Source: Fragilaria crotonensis (Eukaryota; Bacillariophyta; Fragilariophyceae; Fragilariales; Fragilariaceae). Taken from it: a DNA stretch of 54,550 nt. Location: positions 1-54,550 of the forward strand of contig JAKSYS010000415.1 in assembly GCA_022925895.1 (NCBI GenBank), in the 5' to 3' direction. A program made the translations under genes and the position numbers. The notes below the pieces were generated by a model that searched no databases, was not told the DNA's origin, and saw only the letters and a list, made by a program, of their open reading frames with translations. Position 1 is the first letter of the stretch, and each line of letters opens with the position of its first letter. Shown piece by piece: positions 30,682-41,213 of this stretch.

Positions 30682-31883
30682 TGTCCTGGTTCTGTTGCTG
30701 TTCTCAACTTTCTCTCCTGACTGTCCTTCTTGGGCTTAGTCCTCCATGGTCTCCTGGTTGCTTTTCCATACAAGCAGCTTGTGCAGATTGGGATGTCACA
30801 TTTTGCCCACCTCTTTGGGAGTATCCCTTGCTTTGCCATCACTTGCATTTTGGCCATGGATAAATGGTTGAGGCAATGATGCTTCTTCAAGAACTCAGCT
30901 GCCACATTCTCCAATTTCGGTGAATCTTCTTCGTCTTCGATGATCGTTGGAGTTCTGACCGTTTCCGTTCCTTCAGGTCCGTCGAGATTGAATTCGCACT
31001 GTTGGCTTGTTTGTCCGTCCTGCTTCGACGAGAGTTCGACTTCTTCCACATTCATGCTCTCCCGACTCGATTGATTTGTTTCCTCTTCATCTTCGCTTGC
31101 TTCATCATCTGAGACCAAGTTCTGACTGAAAACAACCATATCTTCTGGTTCCTTCAGGCCTGCCTCTTCCATGAAGCTGTGATAGGCTTGGAATCCTGGG
31201 GCTGTGTAGATTGTTGCCACATTCCCTGTTTGCTTGGATAACTTTGCGGTTTTCTTCCTCTGTCCACCATTCCAAAGTAACCTGATTTCATTGTGATAAG
31301 TCTCACACCATGGTTGATCTCCCGAAGCTGTTTGAGCCCAATGTTGGGGTGACAATAGCCTTGATGGTGAGTTAGGCACATAAAGACTTCCTGGCAACTT
31401 GATGACATAGGGCATGCCTTCATCATCCTCAATCGCCCACTCAATAGTTCCAGTTTGAAGTCCTTCCAACACTCCTCCAAGCCCTTTGACCTTTTGCTTG
31501 ACTGGTTTCAATGGAGTGATGAAATCGTCCTTGTCAAACGAAATGCTGTATGAAGCACAATTGTCGATCCGGATGACCTTTGAGTCCGTATCGTATCGCG
31601 CGTTTCCGGGTTGTTGCTTTACCCTGGCCTTGTAGACTTGCGCGGTGAAAACGCATATCGCGTCGATTGAAGGTAGCAGGTTTTCGCGGAAACATGGCTC
31701 GTCGTATTCGCTGACACTTGTTTGCTTTTCCTTCCAGAATTTCCTGTTCGAAGGTGGCTGGTTTTCGCGAAGCCACGTCTGTCCTTGTCCGCTGACCGTT
31801 GTGCGCGTTCCCTTCACTGCTTCCCTGTTCGAAGGTGGCTGGTTTTCGCGAAGCCACGACTTGACATACTCGCTGACCGTCAT
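30300..31883 (-). CDS. pol: Nested Copia Pol, part 1: protease and integrase
   Basis: The ORF starts at ATG 31883, 55 nt past the Gag stop (527 codons). Three tandem ~27-residue repeats (WLRENQPPSN) open the protein. The protease site is RIDNCAS, Asp107, an unusual version of the DTGA/DSGA motif. RLLSPQHWAQ follows, as in diatom Copia elements. The HHCC zinc finger is HHCLNHLS...CDIPICTSC. Integrase Asp residues are in SVDQLES (about 406) and YQADNGR (about 479). A 1-nt loss after HFQNG shifts the frame just before the catalytic Glu. Confidence 0.8.
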   Translation of the reverse strand: MTVSEYVKSWLRENQPPSNREAVKGTRTTVSGQGQTWLRENQPPSNRKFWKEKQTSVSEYDEPCFRENLLPSIDAICVFTAQVYKARVKQQPGNARYDTDSKVIRIDNCASYSISFDKDDFITPLKPVKQKVKGLGGVLEGLQTGTIEWAIEDDEGMPYVIKLPGSLYVPNSPSRLLSPQHWAQTASGDQPWCETYHNEIRLLWNGGQRKKTAKLSKQTGNVATIYTAPGFQAYHSFMEEAGLKEPEDMVVFSQNLVSDDEASEDEEETNQSSRESMNVEEVELSSKQDGQTSQQCEFNLDGPEGTETVRTPTIIEDEEDSPKLENVAAEFLKKHHCLNHLSMAKMQVMAKQGILPKRWAKCDIPICTSCLYGKATRRPWRTKPKKDSQERKLRTATEPGQCISVDQLESRTPGLIAQVKGWLTKKRYQAATIFVDHFSSLSYVYLQKSTNAEETVAAKISFEQFAERHGVRVQAYQADNGRFAETTFMQAIKDAGQTITFCGVNAHFQNGLRKEGSGAFKIKPGRC

Positions 31884-31910
31884 TTGCTTTCCCTTCCAGG
31901 CTGGCCCAAA
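31669..31910 (-). repeat. Three tandem 81-bp repeats at the Gag-Pol border
   Basis: gaaggtggctggttttcgcg recurs at 31750 and 31831, and as gaaggtagcaggttttcgcg at 31669, with an exact 81-bp period. The period is a multiple of three, so it adds about 27 residues per copy to the start of Pol without shifting the frame. Confidence 0.75.
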
Positions 31911-31937
31911 GGACTCGCAGTCCCTTGGGCGTAGCAG

Positions 31938-33161
31938 TCACTCGTCATCCTCTTCATCCGAGATGGCCGCGAGGGCGTTGGCCAATTTCATTCTCGGCGA
32001 GTTCGAGTCCTTCGGCGTCGACCCTTTCTTGGCACCATCGCAACTTGGCTTGAAATCAATTCCCTTGCATTCCGATTCCTTGTGCTTGGTCCATGCCTTG
32101 TGTTTGGAGCACCAATGCCGCTCCTTTCCACCCTCTTGCTTCGTGGTCGGTTCACCTTCCTTTGGTGCAACCTTCTTCCACTCATTGGAGGAGCTTCCTT
32201 TCTTATCAGAAGTCTTGACCTTGCCATTGGATTTTCCCTTGGATTTGCCTTCCTTTCCTCCCTTGTGTTTCTTGTCTGCCTTGGCAGATGAGAGTAGCTT
32301 CTTGACTTGAGCTTGAAGTGCAATAATGGTCTCCTCCTCAGTGGTCCTCTGACACCACTGTTCACTTTCCACTCTGGCTCTGTACTTGTTGAGGGCCCAA
32401 TCCATCAATTGTTCATAACTGACATCTCCACCTTCTTCATAGAAATCTTCCTTCTTCTTGATGTAGTCAACAAATTCTGCATCCTTGCATGCCTTGTAGC
32501 CCTTGAACAGATTCACCAACAAGAGGTCATGGGTAGCTTCACCTCTTGACTGCAACTTGGTGGCCATAGTGAGGACATGATCATTGAACTTCTCAATGTC
32601 TGAATCCATGTTCTTCATGGTCTTGTCTAGGGATGAGAGCTTGGTCCTGACTTGAGTAACTGTAGCTCTTGTATCCACATGGGCAACCATAACCACAACC
32701 TTGAGGAGCAATGTTCCAACTCCTTTGTCCCCTGACATGAAGGGATAAGTGAGCCCCCTGCTTCTGACCTTCTTCTGACCAGCCTCAGTGAGCGTCGCCA
32801 TGATGCAAAGGTACAACATCACCGAATCCTGCGCCGATCTGGTGTCCGAATTGACGTAGGTGTCGGAATGGCGCTTGACGTCTTCGTAGCTCAGCTCTCC
32901 ATAAGATTCGATCAAGTCCTTGGTCATCTCTTCGTTTCCGTCCTTGGGAATGAGATGCAGGGCCAACCAATCATAGACTGCCGCTCGATCGCGAAGTTGA
33001 GCGAGAAAGAGGGGCAAGTTCTCCGAGTCGCAATCGTAATCGATCGACAACTTCTCCGTCGCCGCCTTGAAGAGTTTCGTGTCCGAGGGATTGCTGTAGT
33101 CCAAAATCTCTCTGTTGGCGAGCGCAGGTGTTAGTGCAAAAGCGACGGGGCGATTGGCCAT
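31938..33161 (-). CDS. gag: Gag of the nested Copia element
   Basis: The 407-residue ORF starts at ATG 33161, about 30 nt inside the 5' LTR. Residues ~30-250 follow the Copia Gag pattern (YSNPSDTKLFKAATEKL, VMLYLCIMATLTEAGQKKV, HVDTRATVTQVRTKL, YEQLMDWALNKYRARVE). The C-terminus is Lys-rich (KHKGGKEGKSKGKSNGK). Cys and His in HWCSKHKAWTKHKESECKG may form a minimal zinc-binding site in place of a classical CCHC knuckle. The frame is fully open, as expected for a young copy. Confidence 0.85.
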   Translation of the reverse strand: MANRPVAFALTPALANREILDYSNPSDTKLFKAATEKLSIDYDCDSENLPLFLAQLRDRAAVYDWLALHLIPKDGNEEMTKDLIESYGELSYEDVKRHSDTYVNSDTRSAQDSVMLYLCIMATLTEAGQKKVRSRGLTYPFMSGDKGVGTLLLKVVVMVAHVDTRATVTQVRTKLSSLDKTMKNMDSDIEKFNDHVLTMATKLQSRGEATHDLLLVNLFKGYKACKDAEFVDYIKKKEDFYEEGGDVSYEQLMDWALNKYRARVESEQWCQRTTEEETIIALQAQVKKLLSSAKADKKHKGGKEGKSKGKSNGKVKTSDKKGSSSNEWKKVAPKEGEPTTKQEGGKERHWCSKHKAWTKHKESECKGIDFKPSCDGAKKGSTPKDSNSPRMKLANALAAISDEEDDE

Positions 33162-33190
33162 GGTGTACCAAACTTAGCGCAGAGGAAGCG

Positions 33191-33814
33191 TGTAGTTTTA
33201 ATCGTTACAATGTCGCAACGAGGTAGGCTCGACGACGAATTAGCTTGCTGTGAGCAATTTAACTAATTGTGAGCTTAAACTAACCTAAAAATGAAATCTC
33301 CATCTGCTCCTTGTGAACCTTGTGAATGAAAGTGCATCTGATGTAGATTTGCACTTGGAAATATATGATGGAGAGATCTTCTGGTATCCTGAATGTGTAG
33401 AATGAAGTGATGAATGTAGATGACAAGTAACACATGGTACTGCAGTTGATGAGTTTCGAGGTACTGTGGCAGACGTACCGTGTACTGTCATGTTCGTAAA
33501 ATCCTGAGTTTTGTGATGTTCTGAGTCTTCGAATTTCCGTAGGCTCTGCCTGCGCTTAGTATCTCCGGCAGATGTCGTGTTCTTCCTTACTTAGGTGCGT
33601 CATCAAAATTACTTAAAGTGACGCAGGGTTCGCATCGAGTTTTGAGTCCCGAATGGACGACGTCATATGTCTTACGTCGACATCCGGACATTCTCTGACG
33701 TGGTGGTGACGATTGGAGTAGCGGTAAACAGTAATCCGTACGACGGTACGCCGGTACGCGATTTCGACGGTACTTAACACAGCGCAGTACAGCATGATAC
33801 CAGTATACATTTCA
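33191..33814 (-). repeat. 5' LTR of the nested Copia element
   Basis: It is 624 bp and about 99% identical to the 3' LTR by eye. The tggcg duplication follows at 33815. Confidence 0.9.
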
Positions 33815-33819
33815 TGGCG

Positions 33820-34674
33820 GCGTTGAAAACGACTGCACGGAATCCTTTCCCAAGCGGCTATAAACCCGAATTGGACATTACTCCCGAATTGAATGACGAG
33901 CTGGCAGCGCGATTCTTACAACTAATTGGAATATTGCAATGGGCAATCGAATTGGGCCGCATTGACATATTTGTCGAAGTCTCACAAATCTCACAGCATC
34001 AGGCGCTCCCACGGAAGGGACACCTTGACGCAATTCACCACATCTTTGCATACCTTAAGAAACATGAGAATGGCGCGCGAATTGTTTTTGATCCGAAGAC
34101 CCCAACTATCGATGAACGCGTATTCCGATCTGATGCAGACTGGAGTGACTTTTACGGGGACATGAGCGAAGAGCTGTCGCCGAACATGCCCGAGCCAAAA
34201 GGGAAGAGTGTAAGTATTTCATGTTTCGTGGATGCCAATCATGCCGGAAATGTTATTACTCGACGATCGCATACGGGGATACTTGTTTACGTTCAGAATG
34301 CCCCGATCCTCTGGTTTTCCAAACGTCAAAATACCGTCGAGTCATCCAGCTTTGGTAGTGAATTTGTTGCTTTACGAACGGCGAAGGATATGATCGTGGC
34401 TTTGCGGTATAAACTCCGCATGTTTGGAGTCCCTATTGATGGACCGGCAAATGTTTTTTGTGATAATAACGGCGTCGTGAAGAACACAACAATCCCGGAG
34501 TCAATGTTGGCCAAGAAGCACAACGCCATTAATTACCATGCCATTCGTGAGGCAGTTGCGGCGAAAATTCTTCGAGTTGGAAAAGAAGATGGAATGACAA
34601 ATCTTGCCGATCTCTTTACTAAAGTCTTGACCGCGGATCGGCGACGTGCCCTCTGTCGGCATATAATGTATTAA
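33820..34674 (+). pseudogene. Outer Copia Pol, part 4: RT end and RNase H
   Basis: This resumes the outer Pol after the nested insertion. The ORF formally starts at an ATG (33814) formed by chance at the LTR border. It carries ELAARFLQLIGILQWAIELG, a complete Copia RNase H (SCFVDANHAGNVITRRSHTG, VESSSFGSEFVALRTAKD, FCDNNGVV) and the C-terminal LADLFTKVLTADRRRALC. The domain is intact over 285 codons but has been separated from the rest of Pol. Confidence 0.8.
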
Positions 34675-34814
34675 GTACAACACTCTAGGTTATCGGCTTT
34701 CCGCATGGGCGGTGCCTTTTACCTCCTGGCGCGGTAACGACCGTGGGCTCATATTGACCAGGTTCGTGGGAATAAATCATATGCGTTTCTCACTTTACGA
34801 TTTACGGGGACCGC

Positions 34815-34929
34815 TCAAGTATTGACGGTACGGTATGATATTTACCAGTACGCATACTCGTAAGAATGAGTAGGATCACAATTTTATCGGTTATCGTTTT
34901 ACTACTACTGTCGCTTTCCCGAGTACCCT
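34815..34929 (+). repeat. 3' LTR of the outer Copia element, first part
   Basis: 115 bp match 21893-22007 with few differences. The match stops at gagtaccct, where the DIRS-like element begins; the LTR resumes at 43204. Confidence 0.75.
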
Positions 34930-35234
34930 AAACATGCTCAAGCTACGAAGGTACCAAGGACGTACGGACAAAAGCTACTTCACCAGTTACTATGAATCTA
35001 CGGTCAAGCATATGTACAAGAAGGGTCAGCTACTACACTTGTCTCCAATGGAAAACTGACTCTCGCGCACACTGAAGTATACTCTCATATACGTCAACCA
35101 AGGAGAACAAAATTTCGGAGCGAAGAGACTGATCACTCGTCAACCCGATTGCAGCGTTGTTTCTTGATTTGTTGGCCCTGGGCTTTGTCTGGTTCTAACA
35201 CCTTCAGCTCGTGTTACACCGTTCATCGGGTGGT

Positions 35235-37497
35235 ATGGCTTCGCAGTCGTCCTTTGGTCTTTCCGCGGCTCGCGCTTCGGCGTCGTCGCGCGCTCCAAGT
35301 CCGTCCGATCGTGGCTCAGGTATGTATATCAGTGGCGGGGGTTGTATCGTCTCGTTCGAATGTCGGCCTCTGGCAAGGGCGTGGAGCCGACATAGGTCGT
35401 TTGTTTTGTGGTGGTATCATCGGCAAAGCAGGGCATAAGATGTGCATCATTTCGGGTTGCGGTATTGCAGCACACATTGGGCGCAAGGCTGAATTCCCTT
35501 CGGACGATGATATCGTGTTCATCGCATGCCCAAGCCCGGGTGGAACAGGAGGAGATGATCCACAGCAGTCTGTGCACTTAGACCCGTGGGTTCGCGCAAG
35601 TAGTTTGGGTGACAACCTCGAACGGTACAGAGAGGAGCGCAGGTCAGTGCTAGACTGGGAGACCTTGTTTGTTGGGCTTAATAGCTTAGCTGAAGATTCA
35701 ACGAGATCCCAACTCGAAGAAGATTTAGAGCGGCTGTCAACAAAATTGGATGTCGAGTTAACAGAAAGCAAGACTCCATTCAAGAAGCGTACCAAATTGG
35801 AGGTGGTCTCGCCTCCCGAGGAATTCGCATCTATTGCGGAGTTCGCAGTTGAGATAATTGAAGAGCTGGGTGTGGACTTTGTAAACAATGGCACACTGCG
35901 AGAGGTTGTCCGACAACTGACTGATGGATTCTCGGAGATTGTCTCGCGAGTGGAAACCAATCGCAGTGCCATCCGAACGTTGTCGCATGAAACGAGAGAT
36001 GAGTTCGAAATGGTAGATGTGAAGTTTTCCAAAGTCCATAGCCTACTTGGAAAAAGAGGTCGCGAAGATGGAACATTGTCGGCTTTTGGTGTGTTGCAAA
36101 ACGTTGAAGAACAAGTGGAAGCATTGAAGGCAACGGTGCAACCTGCGGTTGCTCTCGCGTTAGTCGCACAAAATCAAGCCAACCAACAGAAACAAGAAAT
36201 CTTTGAAGCGATGCAAGCGGCATGCAACCCCTTATTCCAACTTTTCTTAAAGTTTTCGAGTGACAAACAGAGACCAGGAGACTTGGTGGATTGGAAATTT
36301 CAAAAGATTGAGTCAGAATTGAAGCGATTGGTGTCGATACTGTCGGGAGAGAAGACCCAAGGCGGATTTGGTTCAGGAAATGGTGTGGGTTTAGTGGCTC
36401 CCTCGCCACCTCGAATCAATACATTCGGATTGAGTGGATTGCCACCAGTCAGTCCGAGGGTCACGAGAAGTCCGAGTCAGCCTTTGGAATTGGGATCAGG
36501 AGGCGCAGGACTGGGCTTGCGTGAGACGGAAGCTCGGTTTAACGCATTGGACGCACAACTGACTGAGTTGAAGAATCAAATGCAAGCGAAGGCAGTTGTA
36601 ATTGGTGGAAGGATATTTAAGTCGCGAGCTGAAGTCAAGTCTTGGTTGGCCCTCCATGCTCGTGCGGGGCCCGCTTATGTTTTCTTTGTGGATGTACACT
36701 CATTGATGGCTCTGAAACTTGGGACGACGCTTGAGGACGCTGCGGCTGACGCAGATTTCGAAAGCAAAGTCAGGAAGAACGGTTACACTACAATCGACGA
36801 AGCGAATGTAGCATCGTCCTTCTCCCGAAGTCTTCCGGCTTTCTTTGGAAAACCAAGTTCCACTGAGTCGCGAAAGTTGCCTGCTCTGAAGACGGCCGAC
36901 GCGTGGGAACCGAAGACTATGGTGGATGGAGCTCGAGATGTGTTGGATCGGTTGTTGGTGGCTGCCGGGAGAGAACTACAGAGTGTGTCAATGGATTTTT
37001 TACAAGGCGAAGGGTTGCTGGTTGCCCAATCCTGTATTCAGAAGGCGGTTAAGTTTGTGACGGATCTCTCGACATGGATGTCGAGGGAATATGTTGAACT
37101 CTTGAAGAGAGGTGGCTCGGAGGTCGAGTGTTGGGGGTTGATTGCGCATTGTGTCCGTGCCGTGTTCGAAGATTTGCATGAAGCCCGGATGCCGGGAAGG
37201 GGCCCGCACTTGACAATGGAGGATAGAGCGGCCTCGTCTATGTGGGGATGCTTCCAAGCGCAGTTGAAGATGCAAGAATTCGAAAAGATGGGGTTCGCCG
37301 CGCATCCGACTCTAAGCCATATTTTGAACATCCACCTCAGAGACCATACGGTCTCAAAGGCTGCGTTTGAAAAGGTGTTGGCGCGGATGGCGACAGTGGA
37401 ATCGAACGCGGTAACGACTGCTTCAGCTCTTAGAGTTTTGCAGAGTGCGGTGGGAGAGGTGAAGAAAGCTGGAAAGGCAGGAGGGGGCAAACCATGA
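35235..37497 (+). CDS. DIRS-like element ORF1 (Gag-like), probable intron
   Basis: The second exon is a long open frame, 35432-37497. No ATG opens it upstream except after 35440. A good start is ATG 35235 (MASQSSFGLSAARAS), followed by the donor gtatgt at 35320 and an acceptor cag ending at 35431. Splicing this 112-nt intron joins the two in phase (~716 residues). The protein has coiled-coil-like stretches (LEEDLERLSTKLDVEL; ARFNALDAQLTELKNQ), a Ser-Pro-rich middle and a conserved C-terminal domain (VFFVDVHSLMALKLG, ESRKLPALKTADAWEP). It has no zinc knuckle. Role as structural protein is inferred from position. Confidence 0.55.
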
Positions 37498-37515
37498 CTG
37501 GATCCCCGAGCATGC

Positions 37516-37851
37516 ATGTCTGATACTGTGGTTGAGTTACCTCAGCCACCTGGAGTAGATCAAATGATTTCGACCAGGTTACAGTTGACTGTAAAAAATA
37601 AAGTGAAACTTTGTTTTGTCTGCTCGGGTATTCCCTTCTACTATTTGTTTGTGGGGAGGACAGCGGAAGCGGAATGGGTTGCGAGTATGGAACCTCCCTT
37701 GGCCAAAAGCAACAAAGACCCACCGTGGATCCCCAGGCACAAGGAACCAAGCTTGGAAGTGGATTGGTGGAGACAAGGGCAAGTGATAGTCTACGAGGGG
37801 CAAGGAGGGCCGCTGATTCAGGACCCAGTTTGGACGTCGGGCGCAGCTTGA
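37516..37851 (+). pseudogene. DIRS-like element Pol, N-terminal part before a TGA
   Basis: The frame starts at ATG 37516, 18 nt after ORF1, and is stopped by TGA at 37849. The same frame then stays open through the RT to 40149. The protein on both sides looks continuous (VWTSGAA*VAWIDVKGRGKARVP). The stop is therefore either a mutation in this copy or a read-through site. Confidence 0.6.
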
Positions 37852-40149
37852 GTCGCGTGGATTGATGTTAAGGGGCGCGGGAAGGCTCGTGTTCCTAAGG
37901 ATGCGGGATGGATCATTCACCGGAGGTCGGTGAAACATTCCGCGTTGGGAGGAGTCACAGATGCAATTTTTTCGTGTTTCCTGGCAAGTCGTTTCAAGGA
38001 GGACTCAAACTGGAGTTTAGTGGCAAACGGGATTAAGACTAGTACTCTGCTCCAAGTCGTTGATCCAACCAACGGAGGTCCAAGCGTGTCAATTCCGAGT
38101 GAACACGATATGTCCGCAAAAGGGCTACAGTGGAATCGACGGTTCGCAAAGGTGAAAGTTCCTTCAGTCTACTCGAAAGACAAGTGGGCGGAGCGACGCC
38201 TCACCGATGTGGAGTTGGCCGATGTACTAGATCTACCTGGCACGTTGAGAAAACGCTTGAAACCCTCGCAGCTGGCGAAGGCGAGAGAGATGAGTGTCCC
38301 CGGGAAGGTAGTAGTCGCGTTGTTCGAATCGTTGTACGCGTTGGTTGCGGGGAACGTATGCGGAGGAAGAGAGGTGTCGAAATCCAAAGTCCACGAACAG
38401 CAAGGGTTGAAACGCAAATCTGAGGGTGGTGATATGCAAGGACCTCTTGGGTCGAAGAGATCTCGAGGAGTCGATGAGGATAGAAAGTCGGAGATGGTAC
38501 TTGTCGAATCAACTACGCTTGATCGTTGTACGGAATCTGCTCCCATTGGTAGCAACCGAAAAGGCAACGAACCCTTCCTCACAGTGTCGGACAAGGCAAC
38601 TAAGTCGGACGATGCGCCGGCTCCTATCCATCTCTTTGATAATCGGGTTTTAGATGCGCTACACGTAGAGGAGGAACAACGGTTGAAAGCGACGGAAGCA
38701 CTTGATGTACTCAGGCGTTTCGGTTTGAGACTGTGGAAGCGGAAGGTACGACGGAGTTTTGCAAATTGGTTAAGAAAGTGGGACTCAGGGGCGAAGACCG
38801 GGTGCAATGCAATGGTACAAGCCGGCTGGAATGCTTGCCGTCGCGCGGACGGGGCATCATGTTGGGATTGGGATGCTGGATCGGCGCTTTTGTTTTGGAG
38901 ATGGCCGGAGGACTATCAACGAGAGTCGTGGGAGGGGGTCGCCCCATATTTTATAGGTGAACTACCATCCTCCAAAAGCCCACAGCCTCCGTATGAGGTC
39001 GAAGAAGTCAGACGGAAAGTGTCGGCCAAACTCCAGAAGGTGTTGGATCGGCGGTATATCGAGGTAGTAAGAGATTCAGAGCTCAAGTCATACATGTTTA
39101 TGTTTGACGTTCCCAAGGGGGATTCGGATGTGAGGATGGTCTATGATGGATCAAAGAGTGGTTTCAATGATGCCACCTGGGCTCCCTGGTTTACACTCCC
39201 AACGGTCGAGGCCATGACTCGAACAGTGTTACCGTGGGGTTGGTGTGGTGATCGAGACTTTGGGGAAATGTTCTTGAACTTCCCTCTGCACCCAATGGCG
39301 CGATTGTACAGCGGTGTTGACTTGTCTCAGCTTACTCTAAATAAAGTTAAGCGAGTTGAGGAGGATCACTTTGTGGGTCAATGGACTCGGAATGCGATGG
39401 GACTTAAATCAAGCCCGTACCTGGCAGTTCAGGCGGCCACGAGAGTCAAACGCAAGTTCTTGGGCGACCAACATGATTCCAACAATCCGTTCCGTTGGAG
39501 CAGTTGCATTCTTAATTTACCAGGGAGTGCGGGCTATGATCCCACGATGCCGTGGATACAAAAGGGGAGGGAGGATGGATCCATTGCTACCGATCTACAC
39601 ATTTACGTAGATGATGTGAGGATAACCGGATCGTCTCAAGAATCAGTCTGGTGTGCAGGGTCAAGGGTGGCAAAACTTTGCAGCTTCTATGGTCTTCAAG
39701 ATGCTCCGCGGAAATTGAGAGAGCCGAGTCAAGATCCTGGAGCATGGGCAGGTTCGGTGGTGTCTACTTCGCACGGAGTTGTAACAAAATTTGTAACAAA
39801 GGAAAGATGGCGGAAGACACAGGGTTGCATACGCTGGTTGGCGAACAAGATTGGAATCCAGGGAGATCAATGGAGTGGTGGAATACCTGAAGATGAATAC
39901 TCGAAAGTGCCCCCTGCAGGAACTCTACCTCACAAGCAGGCAGAGCGCATTCGGGGTTTTTTGATTTATGTATCTCGGACCTACAAAGCCATGGTACCAT
40001 ATTTAAAAGGTTTGCACTTGACGTTGGATTTTTGGCGGGCCAACAGAGATGAGGAGGGATGGAGGTTGGTTGAGAGACGCCGAATTGGAGGGATCTATGC
40101 CAGTGGTGGAGATGGAGAAGGCCCCACGATTTGTCAAAGTGGCTCCTAG
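37852..40149 (+). CDS. pol: DIRS-like element Pol: reverse transcriptase
   Basis: The open frame carries a long N-terminal region with unknown fold and then the RT. Blocks seen are ELKSYMFMFDVPKGDSDVRM, VYDGSKSGFNDATWAPWF, WCGDRDFGEMFLNFPLHP, NAMGLKSSPYLAVQA and the catalytic YVDD at 39604-39615. The spacing and the F-DVPK...YDGS blocks are typical of DIRS-group RTs. Near 40065 the true protein leaves this frame (EEGWRL|RDAELEGS), so the last ~25 residues are not real. It lacks an ATG of its own because of the upstream TGA. Confidence 0.75.
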   Translation, partial: VAWIDVKGRGKARVPKDAGWIIHRRSVKHSALGGVTDAIFSCFLASRFKEDSNWSLVANGIKTSTLLQVVDPTNGGPSVSIPSEHDMSAKGLQWNRRFAKVKVPSVYSKDKWAERRLTDVELADVLDLPGTLRKRLKPSQLAKAREMSVPGKVVVALFESLYALVAGNVCGGREVSKSKVHEQQGLKRKSEGGDMQGPLGSKRSRGVDEDRKSEMVLVESTTLDRCTESAPIGSNRKGNEPFLTVSDKATKSDDAPAPIHLFDNRVLDALHVEEEQRLKATEALDVLRRFGLRLWKRKVRRSFANWLRKWDSGAKTGCNAMVQAGWNACRRADGASCWDWDAGSALLFWRWPEDYQRESWEGVAPYFIGELPSSKSPQPPYEVEEVRRKVSAKLQKVLDRRYIEVVRDSELKSYMFMFDVPKGDSDVRMVYDGSKSGFNDATWAPWFTLPTVEAMTRTVLPWGWCGDRDFGEMFLNFPLHPMARLYSGVDLSQLTLNKVKRVEEDHFVGQWTRNAMGLKSSPYLAVQAATRVKRKFLGDQHDSNNPFRWSSCILNLPGSAGYDPTMPWIQKGREDGSIATDLHIYVDDVRITGSSQESVWCAGSRVAKLCSFYGLQDAPRKLREPSQDPGAWAGSVVSTSHGVVTKFVTKERWRKTQGCIRWLANKIGIQGDQWSGGIPEDEYSKVPPAGTLPHKQAERIRGFLIYVSRTYKAMVPYLKGLHLTLDFWRANRDEEGWRLVERRRIGGIYASGGDGEGPTICQSGS

Positions 40150-41213
40150 GTTGGAAGCGGATTTAAAGGTACTCATGGATCTGACGGCTTTTGATGAAGC
40201 GCCATCGATCAATGTACGAGCAACTTGCACTGCTGCCGCGTATTTAGTGGGAGACGCGTCTGGTTCGGGATTGCCTCTGGGTGGACGGAGAAGAAGGGTT
40301 GGATATTGCCTTTGGTTCTTGGGATGGCAACTTGTCATCTCAATCGTCAAATTTTAGGGAGGGATACAATCTGATTCTGAGGTTGGAAGAGTTGTTGAAG
40401 TCGGGAAAGGTTAGATGTGGGACGGAACTTTGGGTCTTTACGGATAATGCGGTGTCGGAAAGTGCGTTCAACAAGGGTTCGAGCAAGTCCAAGCTACTTC
40501 ACGAATTGTGCTCCAGAGTGAGAAAGGCTGAAATGGCTTACAGCTTACAAGTTCAAGTCGTTTGGATTGCCGGAACGCGGATGATCTCACAAGGGACCGA
40601 CGGTCTCTCGCAAGGAGATTTAACCAGTGGAGTTATGGCAGGCGACGAATTCTTGTCACATATTCCATTAAATCAAGGAGCGTTTGATCGATCCCCAGAT
40701 TTGAAAGAGTGGTTGGAAACGGCACTTCCAAAGCAATGGGTCTGGTTGAGGACAGGAGAAGATTGGTATCGGCTCCCGTTTGATGATCCGTTGGGACGAT
40801 ATGTGTGGGCGCCACCTCCATGTCTTGCCGATGTTGCCCTTGAACAACTATGTGAAGCCAAACTGATACACCCGTTCACGAGTCATGTTTTTGTCTGTCC
40901 TGTTTTGTTTACTGGTCACTGGCGGAAACAGTTTGCAAAAGCTGTGGATGTTGAATTTGGAATTCCAGTTGGATCGCCTGTGTGGAACGAGTCGTGTCAC
41001 GAAAACCTTGTTGTCGGTCTAATGTGCCCTCTCTTGCGTTGCAGTCCTTGGGCCATCAAAAGGTCAGATAGAGCAGACCTGGACAAGTTCAGACATACGA
41101 TGCTTGGAATGCTCCGCGACGGTGACTCAGCTGCACGGAGTCATATGTGCAAATTTTGGAACTCAGCGTGGAGTAAAGCCGAGTTGGGCGTGCGAGGGAG
41201 CGTGGCATGGTAA
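40060..41213 (+). pseudogene. DIRS-like element Pol: RNase-H-like domain
   Basis: Two frames carry it: 40060-40275 (EKAPRFVKVAPRLEADLKVL, AAAYLVGDASGSG) and 40281-41213. The second has LDIAFGSWDGNLSSQSSNF, WVFTDNAVSESAFNKGSS and AGTRMISQGTDGLSQGDL, giving conserved Asp and Glu residues of an RNase-H-like fold as in DIRS elements. A Cys/His-containing C-terminal domain (HPFTSHVFVCPVLFTGHWRK) follows. Both frameshifts are also present in copy 1, except where copy 1 lacks the sequence. Confidence 0.7.

Larger units (their letters stand above)
27305..33814 (-). mobile_element. Nested Copia retrotransposon, - strand
   Basis: The 6510-bp element has identical-length 624-bp LTRs (27305-27928 and 33191-33814). 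On the - strand they begin tgaaa and end ctaca, so TG...CA. A polypurine tract gcgagagggag (27929-27939, reverse strand) lies before the 3' LTR. The LTRs differ at about seven positions, so insertion is recent. It has a Gag and a separate Pol with protease, integrase, RT and RNase H. Pol has two frameshifts (near 30345 and 28435), so the copy is probably inactive but young. Confidence 0.9.

Noticed and set aside
31645-32310. + strand 221-codon ORF opposite nested Copia gag and pol
   Set aside because: It is antisense to two coding frames. Its leucine-rich and serine-rich composition follows from Lys- and Glu-rich sequence on the other strand.
35149-35440. Start of ORF1 at 35149
   Set aside because: The codon is TTG. 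The spliced start at ATG 35235 fits better.
35316-36409. - strand ORFs of 238 and 192 codons opposite DIRS ORF1
   Set aside because: They are shadows of ORF1 with no conserved motif.
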